This document shows positions 22,237-33,678 of a stretch of DNA of 64,000 nt, in pieces. The translations under genes and the position numbers were made by a program. Within the stretch, counting starts at the first letter, position 1; every line of letters starts with the position of its first letter. Source of the stretch: Tridacna crocea (taxonomy: Eukaryota > Mollusca > Bivalvia > Cardiida > Cardiidae); NCBI GenBank assembly GCA_943736015.1, contig OX031065.1, forward strand, positions 42,794,427 to 42,858,426. The letters are read 5' to 3'. The notes under the pieces are model-generated. The model ran no database searches. It was not told the DNA's origin and worked only from the letters and a program-made list of their open reading frames with translations.

Positions 22237-22853
22237 TTAATCTTTAAACACAACCCAAATGTTTAACTACATTATACCTTGAGAATGAAGCCTTTTCAAA
22301 ACATTGTGAGAAAAGAAGAAAGCAACATTTTCTTCTTTCCCCACAATGTTTTCAAACTTTCCTAACACACATTTTTTTAGTCACATGTATTTTGTCGTCT
22401 GCAAATGCTTTCAATTTGGAGTAGTCTAAAATGTCGTCTTGTAAAGCATAAAGCGATTTCGACCTTTATAGCACAATGTGTACAATGGTGACCAGCATTT
22501 CCTGTTTTTCACACTCAATTTCTACTTAATCAAAGAAAAACTGCACCATTTTAATCACATTGAAATTGTCGTCTGCAAATGCTCTCAATTTGGAAAGGAC
22601 TAAAATTTTGTCGTCTGGTAAAGTGTTTACTCAATATCACACAATCTATACTTTGACGACCCTGACCAAGAAGACTTTGGAAAACATTGTTGGAAAAGTA
22701 GAAAATGCTGATAACCACCACTTTCTCCTTTTCCCAAAATGTTTTCTACCCTTCACAAAACAAATTTCAAATTTTCAGTCACTTTTATTTTGTCGTCTGC
22801 AAATACTTTATATTTGTGCAAACCTAAAATTTTGTCGTATGTTAACAGAGTTA
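22237..22853 (+). mobile_element. cluster of three family A MITEs, forward
   Basis: Copies at about 22237-22451, 22451-22628 and 22624-22853 lie head to tail. The first and third keep palindromes; the second lost its left half. All three keep the box (TCTGCAAATGCTTTCAATTT, TCTGCAAATGCTCTCAATTT, TCTGCAAATACTTTATATTT). Confidence 0.75.
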
Positions 22854-22859
22854 ATAGGA

Positions 22860-23440
22860 TCCAGTGATAAACAGAGGCCATAAAGTATCAAATGTTTACT
22901 CTCTGGGCAAGTAAATATCACATTTGTTCGTGAAAAAATAAGTATATATTTATAGTTTACTCGAGATGTCATTTTCCGTACAGTTCGGGAGTGAGTGAGT
23001 TCATTTAATCTTTTTCACCATAATGACCTTAACATAGGCCTACATGAATAGAATTATAATGGGACCGCTTCAGTTTTTCTGTAATGAATCAAGATTTATT
23101 CCGAAATACCCATACTTACAACAAGACAGGTTTTTCTTGTAAATGATATGTTCCATGGTTCCATTCAACACAACAAATCATTTCTTTTTATGTTTGAATA
23201 ACAGGTAATAATCGTTTTGCAATCGGTAGCTAGATCTAGGTCTTTTTTCATTACACCAGATATGACGTCATTGTATTGGTACTCGTATCAAATCGAATCC
23301 ACGTAATCGACATTGGTTATTGGTCTTGACATCCCCACAAGTGTTTGGGAAAAAAAGTTGCTTGAAATTTGAAAATTGTCAAGACTTTCTATAAAATTTG
23401 AGAAAAGAAACTTGATTGAATGTCCTATGCTTATACGATC
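22860..23440. other. no gene seen
   Basis: AT-rich sequence without a recognised repeat, ORF or hairpin. Confidence 0.5.
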
Positions 23441-23452
23441 GCAGCCGACATT

Positions 23453-23748
23453 ATATTGATTGATTGATTGATGTTTAACAGTATTTTCAATATTATTTCA
23501 GTTACATCGCGGAGGCCACTACACCTATCCATGTTTTTCTGTAGTCTCTTTTACCAGTACTACGCACATTTTTTTTCATCCAAGCCATTGGTTGCCTTCC
23601 CACAGAGACAATGGTCAGCGTGGGAGAAGTATGAATCCTGCGGCAATGACTATCATTAATTCTCGCAAATAAATTGACGACCCCAGGGTTCGAAACCGCC
23701 ATCCCCTGTTCTCAAGTTTTGCAGGCTACTGACTGACATACCGGATCT
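23453..23748 (-). mobile_element. tRNA-derived SINE (type 1)
   Basis: (GATT)n tail, TTTAACAGTATTTTCAATAT, then GGGTTCGAAACCGCCATCCC (B box) and CAGGCTACTGACTGACATAC near the head. Same orientation as 21552-21895. Confidence 0.75.
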
Positions 23749-23795
23749 TGGCTCAACCAATTTTAGACATAATTTTTCATCATGTAGCCGTGTGT

Positions 23796-24056
23796 GCATC
23801 CTCGGATACCCCGGGGTCTCCCTATTTGCTACGCTACATCGACCCCTGGGACAATTAATTGAATTTCCCTCGCTTTACCGCTGGCCGAATGCTGGCTTTT
23901 CATTGGTTCCATCACCATTTCGTGATGGGCGAGTGGACTGTACGCTATGACGTTTCGTATCGATTTTCGGCGGCTGATTCAAAGTTTTATTAGTCAATTG
24001 TCCCAGGGATCGATGTAGCTTAGCAAATAAGGAGACCCCGGGGTATCCGAGGATGC
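23796..24056. mobile_element. foldback element with about 61-bp inverted ends
   Basis: Ends GCATCCTCGGATACCCCGGG and CCCGGGGTATCCGAGGATGC. The repeat extends through CTACATCGACCCCTGGGACA with about three mismatches in 61 bp. The interior is about 140 bp, non-coding. No clear target duplication. Confidence 0.8.
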
Positions 24057-24185
24057 CTTGTGTGTTAGATTTCTGGAAAGTATGAGCCCTCCGCCAAGAA
24101 TCGTGAAAAAATCATACCGTAACAGAAACGTCAGTATGTGAACTGTTTCTGAAAAGTGACTTTATCAGTATACAAACCGTCTTCT

Positions 24186-24735
24186 TGATTGATGGATGGA
24201 TGGATGGATTGATGGGTGGACGGATTGATTGATTGGTTTTTAAACGTTTTCAACGCTAGAAAGTTGTATCGCGGCGGCCAGTGAACTTATACATACTTTC
24301 CTCGAGTTTCTTCATAACAGTGTATCCCACAATATATTCTATCTAAGTCACTGGCTGCCTCTTCACATAGTCATTCTCAAAAAATCATCAGAGGTGGGAG
24401 AGGTATAAATTCAATATCATTAACTCTTTACCAGACGACAAAATTTTGGATTTGTCCAAACTGAAAGCATTTGCAGATGACAAAATAAACGTAATTCATA
24501 AATTAAAAATTGAGTTGGAAAGGGTAGAAAACATTTTGGGAAAAGGAGAAAATGCTGGTGACCAGCATTTTCTCCTTTTCCCACAATGTTTTCAAAGGCT
24601 TTCTTGCTCTGGGTCGTCAAAAGTAGGGATTGTGTGGTAAAGAGTTAACTATCAACAATCCTAGCAAAGAAATTGGCCGAGTTAGGGGTTCGAACCAGTT
24701 ACCTTCTGTTCCGTAAGTACTAACTTAACTTAAAT
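24186..24735 (-). mobile_element. tRNA-derived SINE (type 1) split by a family A MITE
   Basis: Pieces 24186-24419 and 24649-24735 make one SINE: (GATG)n tail and CGCGGCGGCCAGTGAACTTA on the left, GGGGTTCGAACCAGTTACC on the right. Confidence 0.75.
24420..24648 (-). mobile_element. family A MITE, reverse, 229 bp, nested in SINE
   Basis: TTAA at both ends. Box AAAGCATTTGCAGATGACAA. Excising it joins TCAATATCA and CTATCAACAATCC, matching TGACTATCATCAATCC in other SINE copies. Confidence 0.92.
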
Positions 24736-24739
24736 GACC

Positions 24740-25060
24740 TTTGCACATTGTATATCTTGCGACCTTGGCAATGAACTTGAAAGAATCCAGTTCTATATTT
24801 AGCATAAATATATAAAGTTTCATAATACTGACAAAGAAAAAAAGACGTTTCTTGATTGACTTTTAAGAAGGTAGATGTATATCCATCTAGCAACGCGTTT
24901 TTGATCGAAAAGTCTTTTATCTAAGCTTATATAAATCTAATTTGAATATACAATTATGTGTATGTACTGATATGTCCCCTCTTTAGCTTAATTGACACTT
25001 TAAATGCAATCATGTGATTGCTAGAGTAATCAGCAATGCTCCGGAATGAAAGGTTTTATA
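24740..25060. other. no gene seen
   Basis: Nothing recognised. Confidence 0.5.
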
Positions 25061-25069
25061 TGGAAAATC

Positions 25070-25690
25070 TTAGTGCCATCGTCTATGAATTTGTTAATTC
25101 TAAACATGATGTTCGATAGTGCGATGACGATAACGCGAAATATGATACTACTATGGTGATAACGCGATAGTACAGTGATAGTAGTGCGATATGATATCTT
25201 GTTTTCATCGCTAAATCGACATCGTACTATCGTGTAATCATCATCGGACTATCGCGTTATCATCATCGTATCATCGCGCAACGTGTTATCGTTAACGCAC
25301 TGTTACTTCATTGTCATTATACTATCGCGCTTTCACCGTAGTACGATCGAGCATTGCGTTAAAAATCAACAAATTCATAGGCGATGACCCTGACGGTTTT
25401 CTTTCATCATCGTATTATCGCGTTATTACCATCGTACATTGGAGCATCGCGATTAGAATCAACGAATTCATAGGCGATGGCCCAAATGGCCGTATCATCA
25501 TCGTTCTATCGAGCAGCGCGATTAGAATTCACAAATTCATAAGCGATGGACCTAACGGTAGTATCACCATCGTATAATCGAGTTAAATATATTACCATCT
25601 TACCATCTCGTTATAATCATCTTTCTATCTAGAATCGCGTTTATAATCAACAAATTCATAGGCAATGGCCCTAATGATATTCCGTAGTTT
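25070..25690. repeat. inverted-arm satellite of ATCG units
   Basis: Left part carries GCCATCGTCTATGAATTTG and (GCGATAGTACGATGA)-like units; right part carries the inverse, AACAAATTCATAGGCGATGG, four times at irregular spacing (25371, 25464, 25533, 25652), among CATCGTACTATCGCGTTAT-like units. Confidence 0.65.
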
Positions 25691-25789
25691 GATTCATCTC
25701 CGTGATTTATGATACCAAGCAAGCCAGCACATAAGTAGGGATTAACAGAACTCGTTTTCTATGACTACCCACCAAATCCTGAGATAAAC

Positions 25790-25890
25790 CATTGTCCCTT
25801 AACATGCACAAATTGACAGATATCAAAGAGTTTCAACTCATGTCAGCCTGCGCAGATTGCAGATTCATTTAGCTCCTTTGTCACAGAGCA
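25790..25890. mobile_element. family H fragment
   Basis: GTTTCAACTCATGTCAGCCT, then GCGCAGATTGCAGATTCATT is one arm of a family H hairpin. Confidence 0.4.
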
Positions 25891-26029
25891 CGATACAAAT
25901 ACTATTGAAGAATTAGACCAATGAAAATGCAATCCTTCACGATGAAGATGCTTTTTATACACAGTTTGAATTTCATTCCGTTTGTAAGGTGTCGAACGAC
26001 GGTTCTACATAATTTCAACTACATGTATA

Positions 26030-26285
26030 TAGCAGCGGCTAGTGCACTAGTCAATGCTTTGATCAGTTTCTTTTGCCAATGCCTGGCACAAATTTCTTCT
26101 TAAGTCACAGGTTGTTTTCCGAAATAACCATCATGGGGAAAATGATCAGAGGTGAAAGGACAAGTGAATCTTGTCGCAATGACCATCATCAAACCTCGGA
26201 AAGCAGTTCGCCAAGAAGGGAACTGGACCGTTACTGCTCTGGGTTCAAGTCCTATACGCTGTTGATATCGGAACACCAGTTGAAA
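26030..26285 (-). mobile_element. tRNA-derived SINE (type 1), diverged
   Basis: AGCAGCGGCTAGTGCACTAG, GTCACAGGTTGTTTTCCG, CAATGACCATCATCAAACCT, then CTGGGTTCAAGTCCTATACG. Typical order, with many substitutions. Confidence 0.6.
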
Positions 26286-26318
26286 TAAAGTTGTCGACGA
26301 TGTAAAAAGATCAAATAT

Positions 26319-26557
26319 GGCCTGCAACGTGTAAATAGGGGCATTCGGACATTTCCGTAAAGCGTCGTCCAGGATCAGACTGCACATTCCGCGCAGGCTG
26401 ATCCAAGACCGCACTTTACGTCAATATTAGATTCTGTCCCACAGTAGACTTGCATGAAACAGATAATCATATACACAATCGGAAAGTGTCGTCTCGGATC
26501 AGCCTGCGCGCACTGCTCCGAGACGACACTTTACGCTAATATCACGTGTTACAGGTC
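26319..26557. mobile_element. family F double-hairpin element
   Basis: Ends GGCCTGCAACGTGTAAATAG and CACGTGTTACAGGTC. Left hairpin clear; the right one is shortened (GCCTGCGCGCACTGCTCCG). Confidence 0.75.
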
Positions 26558-26699
26558 ATATCACACCCACATTCTGAGCAGACTTATCTTAATCCAAACA
26601 GTTCTGGCGGGAAAAAATTTGCATTCACGGAGAGTGAAAGATATAATCGCTTTGTTCAACTTTATTTTATTATGACGAAATAATTGACTGATTAGTTTC

Positions 26700-27290
26700 T
26701 CGGTTTAAAAGTCTTTATTAACGCATCTTTTGATAGAAAGTTACCGTAATTAAACCCAGATAAGACGAAATAGCAAGTAATCAGATATGTTTGCACTTAG
26801 TTGCATTTATTTGCCGCAAATACTTTACTTTGTGACTTTCATTTTTTTCGGATTTCTAGACAGACTGTTGTCTGTACCTGTTTGGCCGCTCAACCGGAAG
26901 TACATGTATGGTATTTTACACCTCCAATTATTTATCCTACCGCTGTAAGAAGTAAATCTAAACTATCTTATCAATCATCCTGAAGTCAAATTTTGTAAAT
27001 ATATGGAACAGCTTTTTTTTTCCGAAATAAATGGTTTCTGTCTAAGCTTTTGTTCTTTTTTTCTTTTTGTTTTATTTTACATGTACTTTGTACTTGTCAA
27101 AATTAAATGTGTTCTGTTAGTTTTATAGGAAGCTTATCGTAATTTTTACTACTTTTATTTCCTTTTCCTTCAACAAGAGATGTGGATGAAGACACTAAAG
27201 TTTTCTGTATGTTGGAAATTTTTAGAGAAAAATTCGAATAAAAGAAATAATTTCCAGTGAAAGTTCATCAGACAAAAAAGCTTTGTGTGT
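26700..27290. other. no gene seen
   Basis: AT-rich sequence with T runs. Nothing recognised. Confidence 0.5.
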
Positions 27291-27297
27291 ATGTGGA

Positions 27298-28047
27298 ATG
27301 CTCCGCAACACTGGGGCTTAATGAATCTGCAAAAAGGTTTCTATTCATGTCAGCCTGCGCAGACTCATCTTCGCAAGCCAAGGCTGACGATTCACTGCGC
27401 TACTCTACCCGTGGAGGATCGAGCTTGATTTTTACATTCCCCCGATACGCTCTTTCACTGGATGCAGCCAGCTCTAACTACAACGAATGAAATCGCTCGT
27501 AGCAATTTATCTTTGATAAAAAATTAGGCCAAGGTCGCTATCTTTCGAATGGAAGGTAAACATGGAAACTCACGTGGATGTCTGCTTATCGCTTCATGTG
27601 TATTCGTAAGCAGTTTGTAAAACGATATTTCATTGGCTTTTAGAAATATGATGTAAAGGGGGTAATAACCAGCATCCAATAGAGGGCGCATCGCAGGAAT
27701 CTCGAAATTGGGCTCAATCAGCCAAGGTAAGATCTACGTAGTGCTCGTAACCTTGGCTCGCGAAGATGGCGCAGACTGCGCAGGCTTACATGAATAGAAA
27801 CCTTTTTACCATTGGTCAATTTGATTATGCTATTGGTCTATTAATCTTCGAAAAACGAGGATATTTGTCCATTCAAGGGTTCAAATCCCGCCAGATGCGG
27901 TTTGTATTTGAACTATGCATTAATTCATTTGTTTCTTGGTGACGGACTTTCTTCGTAAGAATCCATAAACACGTGACATTTTGGACACTTGGTATAATGA
28001 ATTACAAAAATGCTTTAAGGCCCCTTTTGCGAGAGCACAGTTGATAT
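27298..28047. mobile_element. family H element split by family E
   Basis: Left end GCTCCGCAACACTGGGGCTT, right end AAGGCCCCTTTTGCGAGAGC. The hairpin GTTTCTATTCATGTCAGCCT / AGGCTTACATGAATAGAAAC is broken at its tip by 27366-27768. Confidence 0.7.
27366..27768 (+). mobile_element. family E element, 403 bp, 9-bp duplication
   Basis: Inverted ends CATCTTCGCAAGCCAAGG and CCTTGGCTCGCGAAGATG. Flanked by GCGCAGACT at 27357-27365 and 27769-27777. Removing the element and one repeat restores the host hairpin. Confidence 0.92.
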
Positions 28048-28174
28048 CCAGGATTAAACTGCACGTTCACAAAACCCCGCCTTGACCAGAACCAATAAAT
28101 TTCTCTTTTCAGTGCATTTTAATTTACTTATTGTCCTCTGAAATAACTTTAAATAGATTACCATGACAACATCC

Positions 28175-28412
28175 TTAATAACCCTTTCAAAGACGACAAA
28201 ATTTTCGTCCTGTACAAATTGACAGCAAGGGCCGCCGAAAAGCAATATAGCAAAGGGCAAATTAGATTGGGCTCAAATTGAGGTGTTTCTTTTTTATAGG
28301 AAAGGTAAAACAAAAAGAAATAAAAAGTAAGTAAAGAAAAAATGTTTGTTTCAAGCATTTTCTTCGTTTTCACAGAATGGTTTAAAAAAGCCTTGTCATT
28401 CAAGGGCGTTGA
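28175..28412 (-). mobile_element. family A remnant, reverse
   Basis: AACCCTTTCAAAGACGACAA, then a diverged long arm and AAGCATTTTCTTCGTTTTC. Its right end shares TTGA with the next copy. Confidence 0.5.
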
Positions 28413-28637
28413 ACTCGTTACCAACAATAAAATTCTGGACATGTCCAGATTGAAAGCATTTGCAGACGACAAATTAAATGAAACTCGAAGGATAAAAGTA
28501 GTCCTAGATAGGATAGTAAATATTGTGGGAAAAGGAGAAAATGATGGTTACCAGCATTTTCTCCTTTTCCCACGATGTTATCAAATGGTCTCGTTCACAA
28601 TGTCGTTCAAAGTTGCTATTGTGTGGTAAAGGATTAA
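28409..28637 (-). mobile_element. family A MITE, reverse, 229 bp
   Basis: TTGA on the left and TTAA at 28634-28637. Box AAAGCATTTGCAGACGACAA; palindrome GAGAAAATGATGG/CCAGCATTTTCTC. Confidence 0.85.
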
Positions 28638-28689
28638 ACTTGGGATTTTTTTATGAAAGATAAATATGGCCAAACAACATAAATTACGT

Positions 28690-28775
28690 TATGAAACGTT
28701 TAGTGCGTTTTTGTCACAATGTTTTCTGAAATTATGAGCAGCAAGACCCTAAAAGTCGGATTATTTTTGTACATA
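28690..28775. mobile_element. family A remnant
   Basis: TTTTTGTCACAATGTTTTCT and GACCCTAAAAGTCGGATTAT are the right part of a reverse copy. Confidence 0.35.
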
Positions 28776-28865
28776 TCTGAAAGTTTTTGTACGAATTTTT
28801 GACGATTCTGAACATGTCTTGAGCTAGCTTATTCTTCTTACTTACACGTGACCCAACACGCAAAA

Positions 28866-29010
28866 ATCGGCCTTTTTGGAACTGCGAAAAGTCTCAACCT
28901 TGGTCAGACTGCGCGTATTGCGCAGGCTGAACAGGGTTGACACTTTTCGCTTCAATGACATTTTCTGTATGGAAAAAGGTCATTGTACCTTGTTATGCAA
29001 TCATTTTCGA
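28866..29010. repeat. CAGGGTTGACAC hairpin repeat
   Basis: Second copy of the block at 7018: CTTGGTCAGACTGCGCGTAT, then GCGCAGGCTGAACAGGG and TTGACACTTTTCGCTT. Confidence 0.6.
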
Positions 29011-29108
29011 ATTATCAACTTAAACTGACCTACACTACCGTAAATTTGTTTTCATATGATTTGTGCACAGAATTCCCTCATGGTCCCTTTCTGCGTGATG
29101 GGTCACAT

Positions 29109-29680
29109 CATCTTCGCGAGCAAAGGTTACGATCACTACGTGGATCTTACCTTGGCTGATAGAGCCCGATTTCCAGATTCCCGTCATACGCCCCCTATTG
29201 GATGCTGCTTATTATTTCCTCTTACATCATATTTCTTATAGTCAATGAAATGTCGTTTTACAAACCTCTTACGAATACAACAATTCAACATGAAGCAATA
29301 ACCACAAACGTACTTCGACATTCCATGGTCAGGTGCTGGGATATAGCCTAAAACCTCTGATAATTGATTGGTCATACTGAACATTTCTGTAAATATTATT
29401 CGTCTATGTTTTTATGTTTTTTTTTTTATTTCGGTAATATATCATTACAGATCCTGCACACATCCAAGTAAGTATTCATGTTTACCTTCTATTTTTATCC
29501 AAAAGGTCGTGACCTTGTTCTATTTTTATCAAAGATGAAATGCTACGAGCGATTTGATTTGATGCAGTTGGAGCTAGCTGCAACCAATGAAAATGTGTAC
29601 CGGGGGAATGTCGAAATCAAGCTCGATCAGCCAAGGGTAGAGTAGCTTTAGTGGATCGTCACCCTTGGCTTGCGAAGAGC
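29109..29680 (-). mobile_element. family E element, long form
   Basis: CATCTTCGCGAGCAAAGG to CCCTTGGCTTGCGAAGAGC. Contains about 180 bp not present in the 400-bp forms. The long form recurs at 41198-41756. I find no clean duplication here. Confidence 0.8.
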
Positions 29681-29684
29681 CACA

Positions 29685-29983
29685 TATGATAATCTGCATT
29701 TAGCCATTAACGTAAAAGCCTGTCTTATACCATTGGCGTCGCTGGTTTGATCCCTGGGTAAGCCAATTTCTTTCCGAGGGTTGATGATAATTACTGCGAC
29801 GGGATTCATTCTTCTTTCACCACTAATCATTGTTTTGATGGTGGTTATGTGGGAAAGCAGCCAGAGGTTTGAAAATAATTTCTGTTGGAGTACAGTACAG
29901 TAAACGAAACTCCGGGAAAGGGTGGATAGGTTTACTGGCCGCCTTGATGGGTGAAATAATATTGAAAAGGGTATTAACATACA
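29685..29983 (+). mobile_element. tRNA-derived SINE (type 1)
   Basis: Plus-strand order: GTCGCTGGTTTGATCCCTGG (B box), CCAATTTCTTTCCGAGGG, GGGAAAGCAGCCAGAGG, TTTACTGGCCGCCTTGATG. The simple tail is lost. Confidence 0.7.
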
Positions 29984-30578
29984 GTAGTGGACCCCTAATA
30001 GAAAAAAGCTATTTCCACTAACAATATTATCCTACAAAATTTGCTAAGATTAAAAATGAGTATCATTGTACTACTTTCACCGGGCTACTTTTCTTTTTTT
30101 GTCCTCCCTAGAATTACCATTTATATATAATCTAAAAAAAATACATTCTCATTACAGAGGGATATGATAATTACCCGTCCCTTTTCTGGAAACTAACAAA
30201 AGTATCAAGAAATAATTTAAAGGCAGACATCAAACGAACTTCTGGTCGGTTAACTCTTTCCCAAACAATCCCTGGTTTTTACGGATCTGGAATAGTAGCC
30301 TTTTGAAAACATTGTGGGAAAAGGAGAAAATGCTGGTAACCAGCATTTTCTCCTTTTCCCACAATGTTTTCTACCCTATCACAGACAGAAATCGTCTTTT
30401 CAGCTAGAGTTCAAATGTCGTCTGCAAATGCTTTCAATTTGGTCTAGTCCAAAAGTTTGTCGTTCAGGAAAGGGTTAAAAATGTGCACAAGGATTATATC
30501 TGTATAAATCTGTCTTTATCAACTGTCAAGAAATTTCATGCCATGCTGCACTAGAAGTATTACTGGTCCACTACCTTA
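29984..30578 (+). mobile_element. family D element, copy 3, split by a family A MITE
   Basis: Pieces 29984-30249 and 30479-30578 align with 18986-19377 reversed (GCTATTTCCACTAACAATAT; CTAACAAAAGTATCAAGAAA; CTGCACTAGAAGTATTAC). The insertion site corresponds to TTAG in the uninterrupted copy. Confidence 0.7.
30250..30478 (+). mobile_element. family A MITE, forward, 229 bp
   Basis: TTAA at both ends. The palindrome is perfect from GAAAACATTGTGGGAAAAGG through its mirror. Box GTCTGCAAATGCTTTCAATT. Confidence 0.92.
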
Positions 30579-30769
30579 AACATATTCAATCAAAAGCACC
30601 CAGGAAATGAGCTGGTTGATTGACTGAATGGTGTTTTACGCCGCTTTCAACATTATTTTTAGCCTAATTGACACTTATCCTGTTAGGTAAGAGAAATAAG
30701 AATTTTAAATCGATGGTAAAAACATGAATAATGTTATTTCAAACTTATTTCTTTGGAACCAAAAACCTC

Positions 30770-30875
30770 CTTATCGGATAGTGTAGATCCAAGATCAGAC
30801 TGCACGTTCTGTGCAGTCTGATCTTGATCTACACTGTCCGCACAAGGTCAGTGAGTCGCGCTTAGCAGACAAAGG
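30770..30875 (+). repeat. family G hairpin
   Basis: CTCCTTATCGGATAGTGTAG, stem AAGATCAGACTGCACG/GTGCAGTCTGATCTT, tail GGTCAGTGAGTCGCGCTTAG. Confidence 0.8.
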
Positions 30876-31049
30876 CTTACGGCGACTGGTCGTATGTTAT
30901 AAGCATAGGTTGGGGCTCCGAAAGGGCTTGCCAAAAAGCATTGCCAAGAGGAATCCATTGCTTCCAGTGAGGCCAAAGAAACTCGAACCCAAGGCTGTCA
31001 GGTGACTTCTCCAACACCCCCAGCTAGGATCCTGTATCCTGAGATAGGA

Positions 31050-31621
31050 GATTTTGAAAATCTCTGTAAAAATTAGAAAAATAAAACATTGGTCACAAAC
31101 GTTTTATCCTTCTTTCACCATGTTTTTCAACTTCCGAAAGTAAATTTCACGTTTTGACCATTGTCTAATTTGTCATTTGCAAATGCTTTCAATTTGGACA
31201 GGTGTCAAATTTACGATCGTCTGCTGTAAAGGTTGTTGTGCTTAATTCTTTACCAGACGTCAAAATTAGATGTAAATCAAAGGCAGAATTCGTTCTTGTA
31301 ACTATTGAAAACATGTTTGGAATAGGAAAAAAAATGCTGGTTAACCGCATTTTTCTCTTTTTTATTTCTCAATGTTTTCAAGAAGTTTTCTTTCTCAGAG
31401 TCATAAACCCATTACCAAAAGACAAGTTTGAACTTGTCCAAATTGAAAGCATTTGCACGCGACGCAATGTTTTTCAAAACAGAGAAATTGTCTGACAAAG
31501 GGTAGAAAACATTGTGGGAAAAGGAGAAAATGGTTACCAGCATTTTCTCTTTTTTCCACAATGTTTTCAAAAGACTTCTTTCTAAAGGACTTGAAAACGA
31601 GATAGCACGTAATTGGGTAAA
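31050..31621. mobile_element. three adjacent family A copies
   Basis: About 31050-31238 (forward, decayed palindrome, box TTTGCAAATGCTTTCAATTT), 31242-31404 (reverse, box lost), 31402-31621 (reverse, box GAAAGCATTTGCACGCGACG, palindrome shortened to GAGAAAATGGTTACCAGC). Confidence 0.65.
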
Positions 31622-32206
31622 ATCAACTCTGTAGGTATATCAGTGCAAGTTTATCCTGAACTGTATAAACCCGACGTTTATATAATATTATAATTTTGAA
31701 CGACAAATTTATCCCAAATATTTGTCGACCGAAATTTTGAAATATGATATGAAAGGCTGGCACGTTTTGGGGGCAGGGGGTGCGTCCGTAATTACGAACT
31801 ATGAGAATAACGATTTTGACCCAGTCTTAGTCCATATTGGTATAATTTTTGGGATAGCTACCTATCGTGTTCTCCTGTCACGATGTAGAGCCAACAAATC
31901 TGTGTCAAAACTGTTTATCTGTTCTGTAAAGTGACAACAGTGGCCAAAAGTTAACTAAACGAGTGTTGAAGCATATTCAATTAAATAATTTATATCAAGC
32001 TAACAAAACATATCTCTGTTTAGGGCTTCGGTTCAAGATGCTGCAGGTAGGACTTCCTTTTCAAGAAACTTAATATATGGGCCACGTACCCAAATCACAC
32101 CCGAAAGTCTTTTTTTTTTCAATCATGGCGTAAAAGTTTAGGATCAGCAATATGTTCTAGGTAGGGTCGGGAAAACCTAAATAAAGATATTTTTGACTGG
32201 TATTAT

Positions 32207-32418
32207 TTAACTCTTTACCAAACGGCAAAACTGTTTTAGACTTGTCCAAATTGAAAGCTTTTGTAGCCATCAAATTTAATGGTACCAAATAATTGAAGTT
32301 TAGATGAGGTAAAAGACACTGTGGGAAAAGGAGAAAATGCCTGTTACCAGGATTTTCTCCTTTTCCCACAGTGTTTTCAAGGGGTTGAAAAACGGGGATT
32401 CTTTGGTAGAGGGTTTAA
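32207..32418 (-). mobile_element. family A MITE, reverse, 212 bp
   Basis: TTAA at both ends. Palindrome arms carry mirrored ACACTGTGGG / CCCACAGTGT instead of ACATTGTGGG. Box altered (GAAAGCTTTTGTAGCCATCA). Confidence 0.88.
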
Positions 32419-32419
32419 T

Positions 32420-32648
32420 TTAACCTTTTACCACACAATGCCGACTTTTGACGCTCCTGGTAAAGAAGCCTTTTCAAAACATTGTGGGAAAAGAAGAAAA
32501 TGCTGGTAACCAGCATTTTCTTCTTTTCCCACAATGTTTTCAACTCTATCAAAGAAAAATTACACCAATTGAGCCACATTGAAATTGTCATCTGGAAATG
32601 CCCTCAATTTGAACAAGGCTAAAATTTTGACGTCTTGTAAAGGGTTAA
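32420..32648 (+). mobile_element. family A MITE, forward, 229 bp
   Basis: TTAA at both ends, one base after the previous copy. Mirrored AGAAGAAAATG / CATTTTCTTCT in the arms. Box ATCTGGAAATGCCCTCAATT. Confidence 0.9.
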
Positions 32649-32860
32649 AAGTATTGAAGTTACTGTAAATCATACGGAAGGGACGACCCAAGCGTTGGTG
32701 GCTTGAAGCTCACTTCATCTGATAACTAAGTTAAAAGCTGACAACCTTACTTTTGTTTACATTTTGCCTGATTTTAGAATTTATTTTTTTCTGTCAGTGA
32801 CTTACACTTCAACCCACCACACAATGAAAAATGGTCATGTTCACAATATACGACACACTT

Positions 32861-33086
32861 TTAACCTGTTACCACAGCGCAAAATTCAAGACCTATCCAA
32901 ATTGAAAGCATTTGCAGACGACAATTTCAAAGTGGCTCAAATAGTACAATTGCTTTGATAGGGTAGAAAACTTTGTGGGAAAAAGGAGGAAATGCTGGTA
33001 ACCAGCATTTTCTCCTTTTCCAACAATGTTTCAAAAGACATTTTCCTATAGGGCTTTCAAAGTTGTTATTGTGTGGTAAGGGTTAA
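32861..33086 (-). mobile_element. family A MITE, reverse
   Basis: TTAA at 32861-32864 and 33083-33086. Box GCATTTGCAGACGACAATTT. Confidence 0.9.
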
Positions 33087-33140
33087 AAGGCATGGGTTAA
33101 ATTTAAATCTATAGTGTCAACTTTGTTAATTTTTATGTAC

Positions 33141-33245
33141 CAACACATTCGGCGCGAGTACTGGTGCAGTTCCCAGGAAGCAGAATCGAGAGAGATTTGT
33201 AGAAGATGGAAGAACTTGTTTATCAGTCGATTGTAAAATAAACTA
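33141..33245 (+). mobile_element. type 2 SINE fragment
   Basis: GCGCGAGTACTGGTGCAGTT, CCCAGGAAGCAGAATCGAGA match the body of the SINE at 12755-12962. The tRNA head is missing. Confidence 0.65.
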
Positions 33246-33410
33246 TTTACATGCATTTTAACGCCTGCCTTGCTTTATGGGTTATGGCCGCTAATGAAGA
33301 TATAAAAGGGAAAAAGACCAAACTGTAAGAATGCTTACTTTGTGTTAGAAAAAAAAAAGCAATCGATCACAAACTTAAGGCATATACCCATCTACGGTAC
33401 AAACCCAATT

Positions 33411-33552
33411 TTAACACCTTTATCGCACGCAATTTGTTCAAAGCATCGTGGGAATATTATTTGTTTCAAATATTTTCTCCCCTTCCAACAATGCTTTTGA
33501 GAGCCATGTTGCACAGTGTCGTCAAAGTACTGATTTATCTATATATAGTGAA
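33411..33552 (+). mobile_element. family A remnant, forward
   Basis: TTAACACCTTTATCGCACGC and CTCCCCTTCCAACAATGC. Long arm missing. Confidence 0.45.
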
Positions 33553-33678
33553 AGGCATAAAAACAATGAAAAAAAAATGTAACAGATTTTGGTAAAACTT
33601 CAAGGTTCGAATTTGAGAACGAACTTTTTTTATATCTTTGAAAAATTTATGACAAACAAAATAAATTCAATACTATAT

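Noticed and set aside
23787-24065. GTGTGT on both sides of the 61-bp inverted-end element as a target duplication
   Set aside because: Simple GT sequence with 6 of 9 identity; chance is as likely.
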